Assembly: GCF_023078835.1 (NCBI RefSeq)
Contig: NZ_CP090898.1
Span: 1,800,045 to 1,864,044, forward strand
Reading direction: 5' to 3'
DNA from: Synechococcus sp. NB0720_010
Lineage (GTDB): Bacteria > Cyanobacteriota > Cyanobacteriia > PCC-6307 > Cyanobiaceae
Length of the DNA: 64,000 bases
A program made the translations under genes and the position numbers. The notes under the pieces were generated by a model that was given only the letters and a program-made list of their open reading frames with translations, ran no database searches and had not been told where the DNA came from. Shown here in pieces: positions 55,008-63,671 of this stretch (positions within the stretch are counted from its first letter, which is position 1; every line of letters begins with the position of its first letter).

Positions 55008-55184
55008 TTGCTCGGCCTTTACGACCAAGACGGAGTGCTCCGCTGCTGTGGGCTGGATCAGGCCGAGTGCCTCGCCTACGCCGAGCTCTTTGCCCTGGGC
55101 GAGGGTGCCTTCAGTATTGAGCCGCTGTTCGCGGCGGGGGAGTCGGGAGCTAGTCCTCGTCCCCAGGCAGGTTGCAGCAATTGA
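55008..55184 (+). CDS. Small hypothetical protein (58 aa)
   Basis: TTG-initiated frame reading LGLYDQDGVLRCCGLDQAEC then LAYAELFALGEG and a poor C-terminal tail. An in-frame stop lies just upstream at 54993. The first 45 residues look like a compact, structured small cyanobacterial protein, and the frame uses the same codon style as its neighbours. The 3' end overlaps the end of the convergent pedR gene by 35 bases. Function unknown. Confidence 0.5.
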   Translation: MLGLYDQDGVLRCCGLDQAECLAYAELFALGEGAFSIEPLFAAGESGASPRPQAGCSN

Positions 55185-55419
55185 AGCCGTCGCGGCAGAT
55201 CTTGCCGTGATCCATCGCCCAATTCAGTAGCGCCACGCGGTTCTTGGCGCCCGTTTTGGTGAAGACGTTGCTGACGTGGTTGTCCACGGTGCGTTTGCTG
55301 ATCATCAGGTTCTCGCCAATCTCCTGATTGGTGAGGCCTTGGGCGACGAGTTGGATGATCTCCAGTTCGCGCTCGGAGAGGTCCATGGGGGAATGGCCGA
55401 GGCTGCTTCGATCAGTCAT
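55150..55419 (-). CDS. pedR: Small LuxR-type regulator, PedR type
   Basis: An 89-residue protein made of little more than a LuxR helix-turn-helix: LSERELEIIQLVAQGLTNQEIGENLMISKRTVDNHVSNVFTKTG, followed by CRDGFNCCNLPGDED. There is no receiver domain. Size, HTH and the C-terminal cysteines match cyanobacterial PedR, whose Cys senses photosynthetic electron flow through thioredoxin. ATG at 55419 is chosen; the frame opens 17 codons earlier. Confidence 0.82.
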   Translation of the reverse strand: MTDRSSLGHSPMDLSERELEIIQLVAQGLTNQEIGENLMISKRTVDNHVSNVFTKTGAKNRVALLNWAMDHGKICRDGFNCCNLPGDED

Positions 55420-55512
55420 CCATGCCCCGAGACGCCTTGTCACTGTAGGCAGCCGATCCCATCTGGGCATGGCAGCGATGGTTAATGATGGGCCCTGTTA
55501 AGCAAGGTTGTT

Positions 55513-56397
55513 TTGCGGCTACAGCAGGCGCTTGAGGCGGGCCAGTTTGCCCTGACGGCAGAGGTGATGCCCCCCCGTGGCGGGGAGATCAAGCGGACCC
55601 TTGAGCACGCCGCGTTGCTGAAGGACTGGGTGCACGCCGTGAACGTCACCGATGGCAGCCGCGCCGTCATGCGGATGAGCAGCCTGGCGGTCTGTCGGCT
55701 GTTGCTAGACGCCGGTGTCGAGCCGGTCTGGCAGCAGGCCTGCCGGGACCGCAATCGCATTGGTCTGCAGGCCGATCTGCTGGGGGCCCATGCCCTGGGG
55801 ATCAGAAATATCCTCTGTCTGACGGGGGACCCGGTTCGGGCGGGAGATCAACCGCAGGCCCGGCCGGTCAACGAGTTGGAGTCGGTGCGCTTGCTCAAAC
55901 AGGTGGCGGCCTTTAACCGCGGTGAGGATCCGGTGGATGGCCCCCTGCCGGATGGTCCAACGGACCTGTTCGCCGGTGCAGCGGCCGATCCGCAAAGCCC
56001 CAGTTGGAGTGGCCTGAGCAGCCGAATCCGCCGGAAGCAGCAGGCGGGGGCTCGATTCGTGCAGACCCAGATGGTGATGGATGAGGACTGCCTGAAGCGT
56101 TTCGTCGATGAGATCACCGCACCCTTAGGACTGCCGGTACTGGCGGGGGTGTTTCTCCTGAAATCGGCGAAAAACGCCGCCTTCATTAACCGCGTCGTTC
56201 CCGGAGCCTGTATTCCTCAAGCGATCATTGATCGACTGGCCGCCGCGAGCAATCCAGCGGACGAGGGAATCACCATCGCCGCGGAACAGGTCCGTCGCTA
56301 CGCCCAAACCTGTCAGGGGGTTCACCTGATGGCCGTGAAGGCCGAGGAGCGCATTCCCCTGGTCCTGGAGAGGGCGGGATTCAGCTCGCGCTGCTGA
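55513..56397 (+). CDS. metF: Methylenetetrahydrofolate reductase
   Basis: FAD-linked TIM-barrel enzyme making 5-methyl-THF for methionine synthesis. AEVMPPRGGEIKRTLEHAALLKDWVHAVNVTDGSRAV, then CRDRNRIGLQADLLGAHALGIRNILCLTGDP, ARFVQTQMVMDED and VLAGVFLLKS. No ATG is available at the N-terminus; TTG at 55513 is the start given (294 residues). The 3' end overlaps the convergent cugP gene by 17 bases. Confidence 0.93.
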   Translation: MRLQQALEAGQFALTAEVMPPRGGEIKRTLEHAALLKDWVHAVNVTDGSRAVMRMSSLAVCRLLLDAGVEPVWQQACRDRNRIGLQADLLGAHALGIRNILCLTGDPVRAGDQPQARPVNELESVRLLKQVAAFNRGEDPVDGPLPDGPTDLFAGAAADPQSPSWSGLSSRIRRKQQAGARFVQTQMVMDEDCLKRFVDEITAPLGLPVLAGVFLLKSAKNAAFINRVVPGACIPQAIIDRLAAASNPADEGITIAAEQVRRYAQTCQGVHLMAVKAEERIPLVLERAGFSSRC

Positions 56398-57562
56398 TCG
56401 CTAGATCGGTGCCGAGCAGGTCGGCCATGGCCTTCTGTTGCGCAGAGGGCTTGGCGTAGTCCTGGCGACGGGCGTCGGTGATCAGCCAGTCCAGGGCTGC
56501 TTCTTGGAGATCGAAGTGGTCGCCATTGCGGTCTACGCAGTAACGACCAAAGACCAACTTCTCGACCAAACGAACGCCGGGTCCGATGCGGGAGTAGTCA
56601 AAGATGATCGAGTTATCGATCGTGGCGCCTTCGCAGATGTGGCAGCTCGGTCCGATCATCGCGGGGCCAATGATTGTGGCGCCGTCTTCGATCTTGGTCA
56701 TGCCGCCGACGTAAATCGGTCCCTCGACATGGATCTTGTCCCAGTTGGCTGCCACGTTGAGGCCGGCATAGATGCCCGGACGGATTTCCTTGCCGGGGAT
56801 TTGAACCTGGCGCACTTCGCCCTGCAGAACACTGCGGATGGCCTGCCAGTAGTCGGGGACTTTGCCGATATCGACCCACTCGAAGTCCATCGGCAGGGCG
56901 TAGAACGGTGCGCCGTTGGCTACCAGCTGGGGGAAGAGGTCAGAGCCGATGTCGAAGGGAACACCCTCGGGGACAAAATCGAGAACTTCCGGCTCGAAGA
57001 TGTAGATGCCGGTGTTGATCATGTCGCTGGCGGCTTCTTCCACAGAGGGCTTCTCTTGGAAGGAACGCACCCGGCCGTCGTCATCGGTCACCACGACGCC
57101 GTAGCTGCTGACCTGGTCCCGGGGAACGCGCTTGGTGATCAAGCTCGCCATCGCCCCTTTGGCCTTGTGGCGCTTCACGGCTTCGCTGAGATCGAGGTCG
57201 ATCAGCGCATCTCCGCAGAGCACCACGAAGGTGTCATCAAAGAAGTGTTGGAAGGTCTGAATTTTTTTGAGGCCACCGGCGGAGCCAACAGCATCACCAA
57301 TGAGCTCGCCGTCTTCAATCCGTCCTTCAAAGCTGTAGGCGATTTCAACGCCAAAGCGTTGACCATCGCGGAAATAGTTCTCGATCTCCTCAGCCAGGTG
57401 GGAGACATTCACCATGATTTCGGTGAACCCGTGCTCCCGCAAAAGCTCCAGCAGAAACTCCATCACGGGTTTCTGAAGGATGGGGATCATCGGCTTCGGG
57501 ATCGTGTGAGTAATGGGTCTCACACGGGTTCCCTTGCCCGCGGCCAGGATCATCGCCTTCAT
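56381..57562 (-). CDS. cugP: Nucleotidyltransferase, CugP-type UDP-glucose pyrophosphorylase
   Basis: A 393-residue sugar-nucleotide pyrophosphorylase: MKAMILAAGKGTRVRPITH (nucleotide loop), then KPMIPILQKPVMEFLLELL, VLCGDALIDLD (metal Asp) and DFEWVDIGKVPDYW. The C-terminal part has left-handed beta-helix repeats (IEDGATIIGPAMIGPSCHI, GATIDNSIIFDYSRIGPGV). This is the architecture of cyanobacterial CugP (UDP-glucose) and of mannose-1-phosphate guanylyltransferases; CugP is favoured but not proven. Confidence 0.87.
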   Translation of the reverse strand: MKAMILAAGKGTRVRPITHTIPKPMIPILQKPVMEFLLELLREHGFTEIMVNVSHLAEEIENYFRDGQRFGVEIAYSFEGRIEDGELIGDAVGSAGGLKKIQTFQHFFDDTFVVLCGDALIDLDLSEAVKRHKAKGAMASLITKRVPRDQVSSYGVVVTDDDGRVRSFQEKPSVEEAASDMINTGIYIFEPEVLDFVPEGVPFDIGSDLFPQLVANGAPFYALPMDFEWVDIGKVPDYWQAIRSVLQGEVRQVQIPGKEIRPGIYAGLNVAANWDKIHVEGPIYVGGMTKIEDGATIIGPAMIGPSCHICEGATIDNSIIFDYSRIGPGVRLVEKLVFGRYCVDRNGDHFDLQEAALDWLITDARRQDYAKPSAQQKAMADLLGTDLAISSAS

Positions 57563-57584
57563 CGCGCCACCCTACGCAAAAGAC

Positions 57585-58472
57585 TTAGGCCGCAATGGGT
57601 TCACGAGCCGGCCCCCGAGCTGACCCCAGTTCAGAGGGCAGCGGTAGTTGCACCGATTCCCGCTCATCGAGCAGCCGCTTGAGTTGCAGGGGCCCGAACA
57701 AGCCGCCCTGCTGCTCCAACTCCACTTTTCCTTGGGAGCAGAGGAACAGCAGCGCCCAAAACACCCCCACCCGATCGCTGTCCAGATCCTCTGGTGCGAC
57801 GGCAGCCCAGGCCTCCACGAGACCCTCAAAACCCGTCCACTCCAGGGATTGGGGCCACTGCAGCAGGAATTGACTCAGGGCGGCAGTGGTTTCCGGCAGT
57901 TTCTCGCGGTGTGCGAGGGCGGCGACCTGCTCGATCGCGGCCCGGTCGCTGTAGCGGCGGCTGCGTTGGCGGTTGCGGACTTGTCCCTCTTCCTGCTCGA
58001 GGCGCTCGGCGATGTCCTCGAGTTGCCGGATCAGTTCGCCCAGGGTCACCGGGCGCTGCAGCGGTGGCGGGGCTACGGGGCGCCGCAGCAGATGGCGCTC
58101 CGGTTTGCGGGGGAGCTCCAGCCCAGGGGTGAGGAGCCAACCCTGCCCCTCGGCATCGAAGTCAAAGTCATACCCCTCGTCTAGGTCGGGTTCAGGGGGG
58201 AAGGTCTGGGCCTCGAGGACTTCCGCCTTCAGGCTGACCAGCACGGAGGCGGCGAGGAAGGCTTCGCTGGTTTCGGCGAGGTCCTGTTCGTAGCTGCCGC
58301 CGCGTCCCTTGTTGAGGGCCGCCACGAGCTTGGGCACTTCAATGCGCTGCCGCAGCTGATCGAGAAAGCCGTCCACGACAGCGATGACATCGACGTCCCA
58401 GGGGTCGAGATCACCCCGCTCAGCGGCGTCCTGCAACAGCCGGATCGCAAGCCTGGCGCCACCTTCGGCCAC
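57585..58472 (-). CDS. scpA: Segregation and condensation protein A
   Basis: Kleisin subunit bridging SMC heads in chromosome condensation. A 295-residue ScpA: ARLAIRLLQDAAERGDLDPWDVDVIAVVDGFLDQL, SEAFLAASVLVSLKAEVL (N-terminal kleisin domain), a variable linker, then the C-terminal winged helix VGVFWALLFLCSQGKVELEQQGGLFGPL. GTG start at 58472; an in-frame stop not far upstream excludes a long extension. No scpB adjacent. Confidence 0.92.
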   Translation of the reverse strand: MAEGGARLAIRLLQDAAERGDLDPWDVDVIAVVDGFLDQLRQRIEVPKLVAALNKGRGGSYEQDLAETSEAFLAASVLVSLKAEVLEAQTFPPEPDLDEGYDFDFDAEGQGWLLTPGLELPRKPERHLLRRPVAPPPLQRPVTLGELIRQLEDIAERLEQEEGQVRNRQRSRRYSDRAAIEQVAALAHREKLPETTAALSQFLLQWPQSLEWTGFEGLVEAWAAVAPEDLDSDRVGVFWALLFLCSQGKVELEQQGGLFGPLQLKRLLDERESVQLPLPSELGSARGPAREPIAA

Positions 58473-58593
58473 GGTTTCTTGCGGACTGGACTGAAGGTAC
58501 CGGCTTGAAGCGGGTTAAGCCAGTGCCCAAGAGCGATCTGAGCCCATTCTTTTCATGGGCTTCTTGGCCAATCTTGCGCCCCTAGGCGTGCAA

Positions 58594-58953
58594 TTAAGCG
58601 GCCTCGCCCTGGGCGGAGCTTTCGCCAGCGGCTGGGAGCAGGCCCAGCTGGGCATCCACAGTGGCGCGGTAGCGCTGCACGTCTTCCTCAAGCTCGCGAA
58701 TGCGCACCTGTTGTGCTTCGTACTCGCCTGGATCGGTCTGGCTTTCAACCCGCTTGACCACACCGGTCCAGACGGCAAAGACCCAGGCGGCGGTTGCGCC
58801 GACACCGCCCACCACCAGCAGCAGTGCGGCCAGGGGCATGGTGGTGGTCAGCCCGGGCAGAAAGCGCACGGTGGTGGGCGCGGTGTTCTCCAGGGTGAAC
58901 ATCACAGTGGCCAGACCAAAACTGAAGATCAGCAGGAAGTTCAGCTGCTTCAT
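58594..58953 (-). CDS. LapA-domain (DUF1049) membrane protein
   Basis: A 119-residue protein with two hydrophobic helices (LNFLLIFSFGLATVMFTLENT and MPLAALLLVVGGVGATAAWVFAVWT) typical of LapA/DUF1049. A C-terminal coiled-coil-prone tail follows (EYEAQQVRIRELEEDVQRYRATVDAQLG). Function not established in cyanobacteria. Downstream of ndhD1 across the inverted repeat at 58988-59036. Confidence 0.85.
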   Translation of the reverse strand: MKQLNFLLIFSFGLATVMFTLENTAPTTVRFLPGLTTTMPLAALLLVVGGVGATAAWVFAVWTGVVKRVESQTDPGEYEAQQVRIRELEEDVQRYRATVDAQLGLLPAAGESSAQGEAA

Positions 58954-58987
58954 GGCTGCGAGGGGCCGCTGTTGAGCTGTTTTTGAG

Positions 58988-59036
58988 ATTACGAAGATCT
59001 TGCACGCGCAGCCGCTGAGAGGCTGCGCTTCGTAAT
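58988..59036. repeat. Two-part inverted repeat between ndhD1 and the lapA-like gene
   Basis: Outer arms ATTACGAA (58988-58995) and TTCGTAAT (59029-59036), inner arms GCGCAGCC (59006-59013) and GGCTGCGC (59021-59028), all perfect. The loop is GCTGAGA and there is a 10-base bulge on the left side. RNA from either strand could fold this way. There is no T-run on the minus strand, so it does not look like a simple terminator; an mRNA-stability or attenuation element is possible. Confidence 0.6.
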
Positions 59037-59040
59037 GGTC

Positions 59041-60669
59041 CTAGGTCAGGGCTGGTGCCTGCAAGGGTGCCTGGCGAATCAGACCGGCTCCGGCAGGAGC
59101 GGTCAGGGCCTTCATCGCACTCTCGTTTCGGGCCACCAACTGCTCCATCGACGCCTTGTAGCTGTCGGTCATCAGGCGTGGGTAGAGGCCAATGCCGATG
59201 ATCGGAACCAGCAGGCAACCGATGATGTAGATCTCCCGCGGCTCGGCATCCACCAGGTTGGTGTGGTCGACGAGCTCGGCCTTCTCCTTCCCGTAGAAGA
59301 TCTCCCGCAACATCGAGAGCAGGTAGATCGGAGTCAGGATCACGCCAATGGCCGCCAGGCCATCGATGGCCACCCGGAAGGGAAGGGTGTAGGCGTCGTC
59401 GGTGGCGAAGCCGACGAAGACCATCAGCTCGCTGACGAAGCCGCTCATCCCCGGAAGGGCCAAGGAAGCGAGGGAGCAGACCGTCCAGAGCGCAAACATC
59501 TTGCGCATCTTCTGGCCAACACCACCCATCTCGTCGAGCTGGAGGGTGTGGGTTCGGTCGTAGGTGGCACCCACCAGGAAGAACAGGGAGGCGCCGATCA
59601 GGCCGTGGCTGATCATCTGCAGCATCGCCCCGCTGGAGCCCAGCGCACTGAAACTGCCGATGCCGATCAGCACAAAGCCCATGTGGCTGATCGAGCTGTA
59701 GGCGATTTTGCGTTTGAGGTTGCGTTGGGCGAAGGAGGTCAGGGCGGCGTAAATGATGTTCACCACGCCCAGAACGACCAGCAGTGGCGCGAAGACCGCA
59801 TGCCCATCCGGAAGGATCTGGCAGTTGAAACGCAGCAGGGCGTAGCCGCCCATCTTCAGCAAAATCCCGGCCAGCAGCATGTGGACCGGGGCCGTCGCTT
59901 CGCCGTGGGCATCCGGGAGCCAGGTATGCAGCGGAACGATGGGGAGCTTGACGCCAAAGGCGATCAGTAGGCCCGCATAGGCCAGGAGTTGGAACTTCAA
60001 GGAGAAGCCCTTGGCCATCAAGTCGCTGTACTCAAAGCTGGTGGTCCCGCCGTAGAAGGCCATGGCCAGGCCCGCCAGGAGGATGAACAGCGAACTGCCA
60101 GCGGTGTAGAGGATGAACTTGGTGGCGGCGTACTGGCGTTTTTTCCCGCCCCAGATCGCCAAGAGCAGATAGACCGGCAGCAGCTCCAGCTCCCAGGCCA
60201 GGAAGAACAGCAGCATGTCCTGGACAGCGAAGACGGCGATCTGGCCGCCATCCATCGCCAGCAGCAGGAAATAGAAAAGGCGGGGCTTGAAGCTCACGGG
60301 CCAGGCCGCCAGCACGGCCAGGGCCGTAATGAAGCTGGTCAGCAGGATCAGCGGCATGGAGATCCCGTCGGCTCCAACCGACCAGGACAGCCCCACTTGC
60401 GGGAGCCAGCTGACCCGCTCCACCAATTGCAGATTCGGGTCGCTGGGGTCGTACCCGGTCAGATACGCCCCAACGGTGATCAAAAAGGTGATCAGGGCCA
60501 CGCCCAGGGCAAACCAGCGGACCTGTTTGCCATCCCCCTTGTCAGGGATAAACGGAATGCAGAGGGCCGCTGCAATCGGGAACAGGATCGAGGCGCTGAG
60601 CCACGGGAATGCCGAGCTGCTCGCCTGTTCCGTCGCTACGGCCAGGGTTGAGACGAAGTCCAGGATCAC
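59041..60669 (-). CDS. ndhD1: NAD(P)H-quinone oxidoreductase subunit 4 (NdhD1 type)
   Basis: A 542-residue Mrp-antiporter-type proton-pumping subunit with about fourteen helices. Conserved [21 protein letters not shown] (membrane Glu), [36 protein letters not shown] and [17 protein letters not shown]. Placement next to ndhF1 is the usual ndhF1/ndhD1 pair that serves respiration and cyclic flow rather than the CO2-uptake forms. Confidence 0.95.
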   Translation of the reverse strand: MILDFVSTLAVATEQASSSAFPWLSASILFPIAAALCIPFIPDKGDGKQVRWFALGVALITFLITVGAYLTGYDPSDPNLQLVERVSWLPQVGLSWSVGADGISMPLILLTSFITALAVLAAWPVSFKPRLFYFLLLAMDGGQIAVFAVQDMLLFFLAWELELLPVYLLLAIWGGKKRQYAATKFILYTAGSSLFILLAGLAMAFYGGTTSFEYSDLMAKGFSLKFQLLAYAGLLIAFGVKLPIVPLHTWLPDAHGEATAPVHMLLAGILLKMGGYALLRFNCQILPDGHAVFAPLLVVLGVVNIIYAALTSFAQRNLKRKIAYSSISHMGFVLIGIGSFSALGSSGAMLQMISHGLIGASLFFLVGATYDRTHTLQLDEMGGVGQKMRKMFALWTVCSLASLALPGMSGFVSELMVFVGFATDDAYTLPFRVAIDGLAAIGVILTPIYLLSMLREIFYGKEKAELVDHTNLVDAEPREIYIIGCLLVPIIGIGLYPRLMTDSYKASMEQLVARNESAMKALTAPAGAGLIRQAPLQAPALT

Positions 60670-60762
60670 CGAAAGCGAATCGCTTTAGGCGGAGTGTAGA
60701 AATGCTCACCGTGACGCGCCCCTGGGAGTGGGCGATGTCACACAGAGCGTTGTGCGAGGGCC

Positions 60763-62781
60763 TCAGCCCAGGGCTCCGAAGAGCACCACCAGGGCGATCA
60801 CCCCTCCGAAAACGATCAGCGCATAGAACTGCGCACGGCCGGTCTCGAAGTATTTGAGGCCCTCTCCACTGCCCAGGGTGACCAGGCCGGTGAGGTTCAC
60901 GACCCCATCAACCACCTTGGAGTCCACCTCCAGCACCGAGCGCGCCAGTTTGCGGCTGCCCTGAACGAAGAGCTTGTCGTTGATGTCGTCCAGGTACCAC
61001 TTGTTCGCCAGGAAGGCATTGATGCTGGGGAAACGACCCGCCACTGCAGTCGCAAGGTCCAGCTTGCGCAGGGCGTAGGCCAGGACGGCCACGCTGATGC
61101 CGATCACCGAGATCGTCACGGAGGCTCCGGCTAAGGGCAGGAATTCAGACCAGCTGAAGTGTTCTGCCACCTCGGCGGCTTCCTGGGGATCGAGGAGGGT
61201 GCCGAACCGGCTGTTCCAGGGCACACCCAAGAGACCCACCAAGACCGAGGGGACCGCCAGGACGGCTAAGGGCATGGCCATCTGCCAGCCGGATTCATGG
61301 GGATGATCGGCGTGGGCATGGTGTTCGCCATGCTCCTCACCGTGCTCGTCCGCGCCTTTGCCGGCAGCGGCCATCAGCTGGGCTTGCATCGCCTTGTCGT
61401 TGCCGCGGAACTCCCCTTCAAAGGTCAGGAAGTAGAGCCGGAACATGTAGAAGGCGGTCATCCCGGCGGTGACAAAGCCCGCGGCCCAGAGGATCGGGAA
61501 GCTGCCAAAGGCTTGGCCGAGGATTTCGTCCTTGCTCCAGAAACCAGCCAGGGGCGGGATACCGCTGATGGCCAGGCAGCCGATAAAGAAGGTGCTGCTG
61601 GTGACGGGCATGTACTTGCGCAGCCCGCCCATCAAACGCATGTCCTGGGCCAGGACTGCCTCGTGGCCGACCACCTCTTCCATGGCGTGGATCACTGAGC
61701 CAGAGCCCAGGAAAAGCATGGCCTTAAAGAAGGCGTGAGTCACCAGGTGGAACATGCCCGCCACCGGGGCGCCACAACCCATGGCCAGCATCATGTAGCC
61801 CAGTTGGCTGACGGTGCTGTAGGCCAGGCCCTTCTTCAGATCCATCTGGGTGAGGGCGATCGAGGCCCCCAGGAAGAGCGTGATTGTGCCGATCACGGCC
61901 ACCACGACCTGCACCTCTGGGAAGGGCACGTAGACCGGTTGCAGGCGCGCCACCAGGAAGACACCCGCCGCCACCATCGTTGCGGCATGGATCAGGGCTG
62001 AGATGGGGGTTGGGCCCTCCATCGCGTCCGGCAGCCAAACGTGCAGCGGGAACTGGGCCGACTTGGCCATCGGACCCATGAAGACCAGTAGGCAGAGCAG
62101 GATCGCGATGCCGTTGGAGACGCTGCCGGCGCTGATGGCCTCTTGCAGGCGCACCCCGATCTCTTCAAAGCCGAAGCTGCCGGTGGCCCAGAACAGGCCG
62201 AGGATGCCCAGCAGCAGGCCGAAGTCACCGACGCGGTTCACCACAAAGGCTTTCTGGGCGGCATTGGCGGCGCCATCGCGGTCGTACCAGAAGCCCACCA
62301 GCAGGTAGGAGCACATGCCCACCAGCTCCCAGAAGACATAGATCTGGAGCAGGTTGGGGCTGATCACCAGGCCCAGCATCGAGCTGCTGAAGAGGGCGAG
62401 GTAGGTGAAAAAGCGGACATAGCCCTTGTCGTGGGCCATGTAGCCATCGGAGTAGATCATCACCAGCACGGCGATGGTCGTCACCAGCGAGAGCATGACG
62501 GCGCCGAGCGCGTCGACGCGGAAGCCCATCTCCAAGGTGAAGGCCCCGGCGCTGGCCCAGTCGAAGAGCACCTCTGTGGCCCCGGCGCCCGCCAGCTGCT
62601 GGGCGAGAACGGCGTAACTCAAGACCGCCGCGGCTCCGACACAGCTGATCAACAGCAGTGCAACCGGTTTGCGCAGGCGGTTGACCGTGCGGTTAAAGCT
62701 GATCAGCCCCAGGCCAACGATCGCGGCCCCGATCAGCGGGAGCACCGGGATGAGCCAGGCGAGTTCGGCGGGCGACGGCAT
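60763..62781 (-). CDS. ndhF1: NAD(P)H-quinone oxidoreductase subunit 5 (NdhF1 type)
   Basis: A 672-residue antiporter-like subunit. WLIPVLPLIGAAIVGLGLISF at the start, YDRDGAANAAQKAFVVNRVGD, FPLHVWLPDAMEGPTPISALIHAATMVAAGVF and AYSTVSQLGYMMLAMG are all characteristic. It has a His-rich cytoplasmic loop (HGEEHGEHHAHADHPH, about residues 487-502). The long C-terminal lateral helix is present. Transcribed before ndhD1 with a 93-base gap. Confidence 0.96.
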   Translation of the reverse strand: MPSPAELAWLIPVLPLIGAAIVGLGLISFNRTVNRLRKPVALLLISCVGAAAVLSYAVLAQQLAGAGATEVLFDWASAGAFTLEMGFRVDALGAVMLSLVTTIAVLVMIYSDGYMAHDKGYVRFFTYLALFSSSMLGLVISPNLLQIYVFWELVGMCSYLLVGFWYDRDGAANAAQKAFVVNRVGDFGLLLGILGLFWATGSFGFEEIGVRLQEAISAGSVSNGIAILLCLLVFMGPMAKSAQFPLHVWLPDAMEGPTPISALIHAATMVAAGVFLVARLQPVYVPFPEVQVVVAVIGTITLFLGASIALTQMDLKKGLAYSTVSQLGYMMLAMGCGAPVAGMFHLVTHAFFKAMLFLGSGSVIHAMEEVVGHEAVLAQDMRLMGGLRKYMPVTSSTFFIGCLAISGIPPLAGFWSKDEILGQAFGSFPILWAAGFVTAGMTAFYMFRLYFLTFEGEFRGNDKAMQAQLMAAAGKGADEHGEEHGEHHAHADHPHESGWQMAMPLAVLAVPSVLVGLLGVPWNSRFGTLLDPQEAAEVAEHFSWSEFLPLAGASVTISVIGISVAVLAYALRKLDLATAVAGRFPSINAFLANKWYLDDINDKLFVQGSRKLARSVLEVDSKVVDGVVNLTGLVTLGSGEGLKYFETGRAQFYALIVFGGVIALVVLFGALG

Positions 62782-62827
62782 CCGGCACTCAGGGAATCAG
62801 GGCGAGTGTAGGCAGCCCCGTGGGCGC

Positions 62828-63568
62828 TTATCCCAGCCAGTGCGCGAGCCCTAATCGACTGAAGCCTGTCGCGGCAAGCCCGATGTAGCGGTGGGCCCAC
62901 CAGAAGACGCCAACGGCGATGGCGATGCCCAGTTGGGCGGGCCTGAGGAATTCAGAGGCCACCAGCTGTTGACGTCCATCCAGCACCGCGCGGAAGGGAA
63001 CGATGGAGGTGCTGGCCCTGAGCTCCTCAAAGGCTTCGCCAAAACGGTTGCTGAGACGGCGATCACCGTTCCAAACGGCAAAGAGATGGTGGGCAATCAA
63101 GCCAAGGCAGGTCGCGACCATGAAGCTGCTGCCAATCCAGAGCAGATGGGTGCAGCACCAGAGGATCTGGCCAATGGCCTGGGGGTGGCGGCTGATGCGA
63201 ATGATGCCGGTGGCGTACATGCGCACCTGGGGCTTGAGGACCGCCGGGATCTCCAGCAGGTTGTAGGTCGCTGGGTAGAGGAAGAGAAAGGAGATGGCTG
63301 TTCCGACCCAGACCAGGGGCACGATCCAGGCCTGGTCCTGGAGATTCCAGAGCCGGATCCCGTCGTAGCGGTGGGCGAGGAAGTAACCGATCACCACCAC
63401 GGCAGAGGGAATGCTGACGGCGGCAAACAACAGCCGCCAGGCCCGCTCACCAATGCGCTCAGCCCCCCAGTACCGCAGAGAGGCCCCGCCGCTGTGGATG
63501 ACGGCGAAGACCAGGAGTAGAGCCAGCATCACCAGGCTGCTGTGGTGGAGGTGGCTGGCGCTGCTCAA
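62828..63568 (-). CDS. NnrU/Z-ISO-family membrane protein
   Basis: A 246-residue membrane protein of the NnrU family, to which plant 15-cis-zeta-carotene isomerase belongs. About six helices; LVFAVIHSGGASLRYW, RISRHPQAIGQILWCCTHLLW and HHLFAVWNGDRRL carry conserved His residues that could bind haem. A carotenoid-isomerase role is possible but unproven. Upstream of ndhF1 on the same strand. Confidence 0.85.
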   Translation of the reverse strand: MSSASHLHHSSLVMLALLLVFAVIHSGGASLRYWGAERIGERAWRLLFAAVSIPSAVVVIGYFLAHRYDGIRLWNLQDQAWIVPLVWVGTAISFLFLYPATYNLLEIPAVLKPQVRMYATGIIRISRHPQAIGQILWCCTHLLWIGSSFMVATCLGLIAHHLFAVWNGDRRLSNRFGEAFEELRASTSIVPFRAVLDGRQQLVASEFLRPAQLGIAIAVGVFWWAHRYIGLAATGFSRLGLAHWLG

Positions 63569-63671
63569 GGCTCAGGGTTGCTTCAGATCCAGTGGATTCT
63601 GGCCAAGCGCATGAACCCGCTGTTCGATCGACCTAGAGTTTTGATCCCCCCGCTGAACCGCAGCGCCCTGC

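Noticed and set aside
56438-57682. 414-residue open frame antisense to cugP
   Set aside because: cugP is clearly coding; the antisense product is Asp/Gly/His-rich without a recognisable fold.
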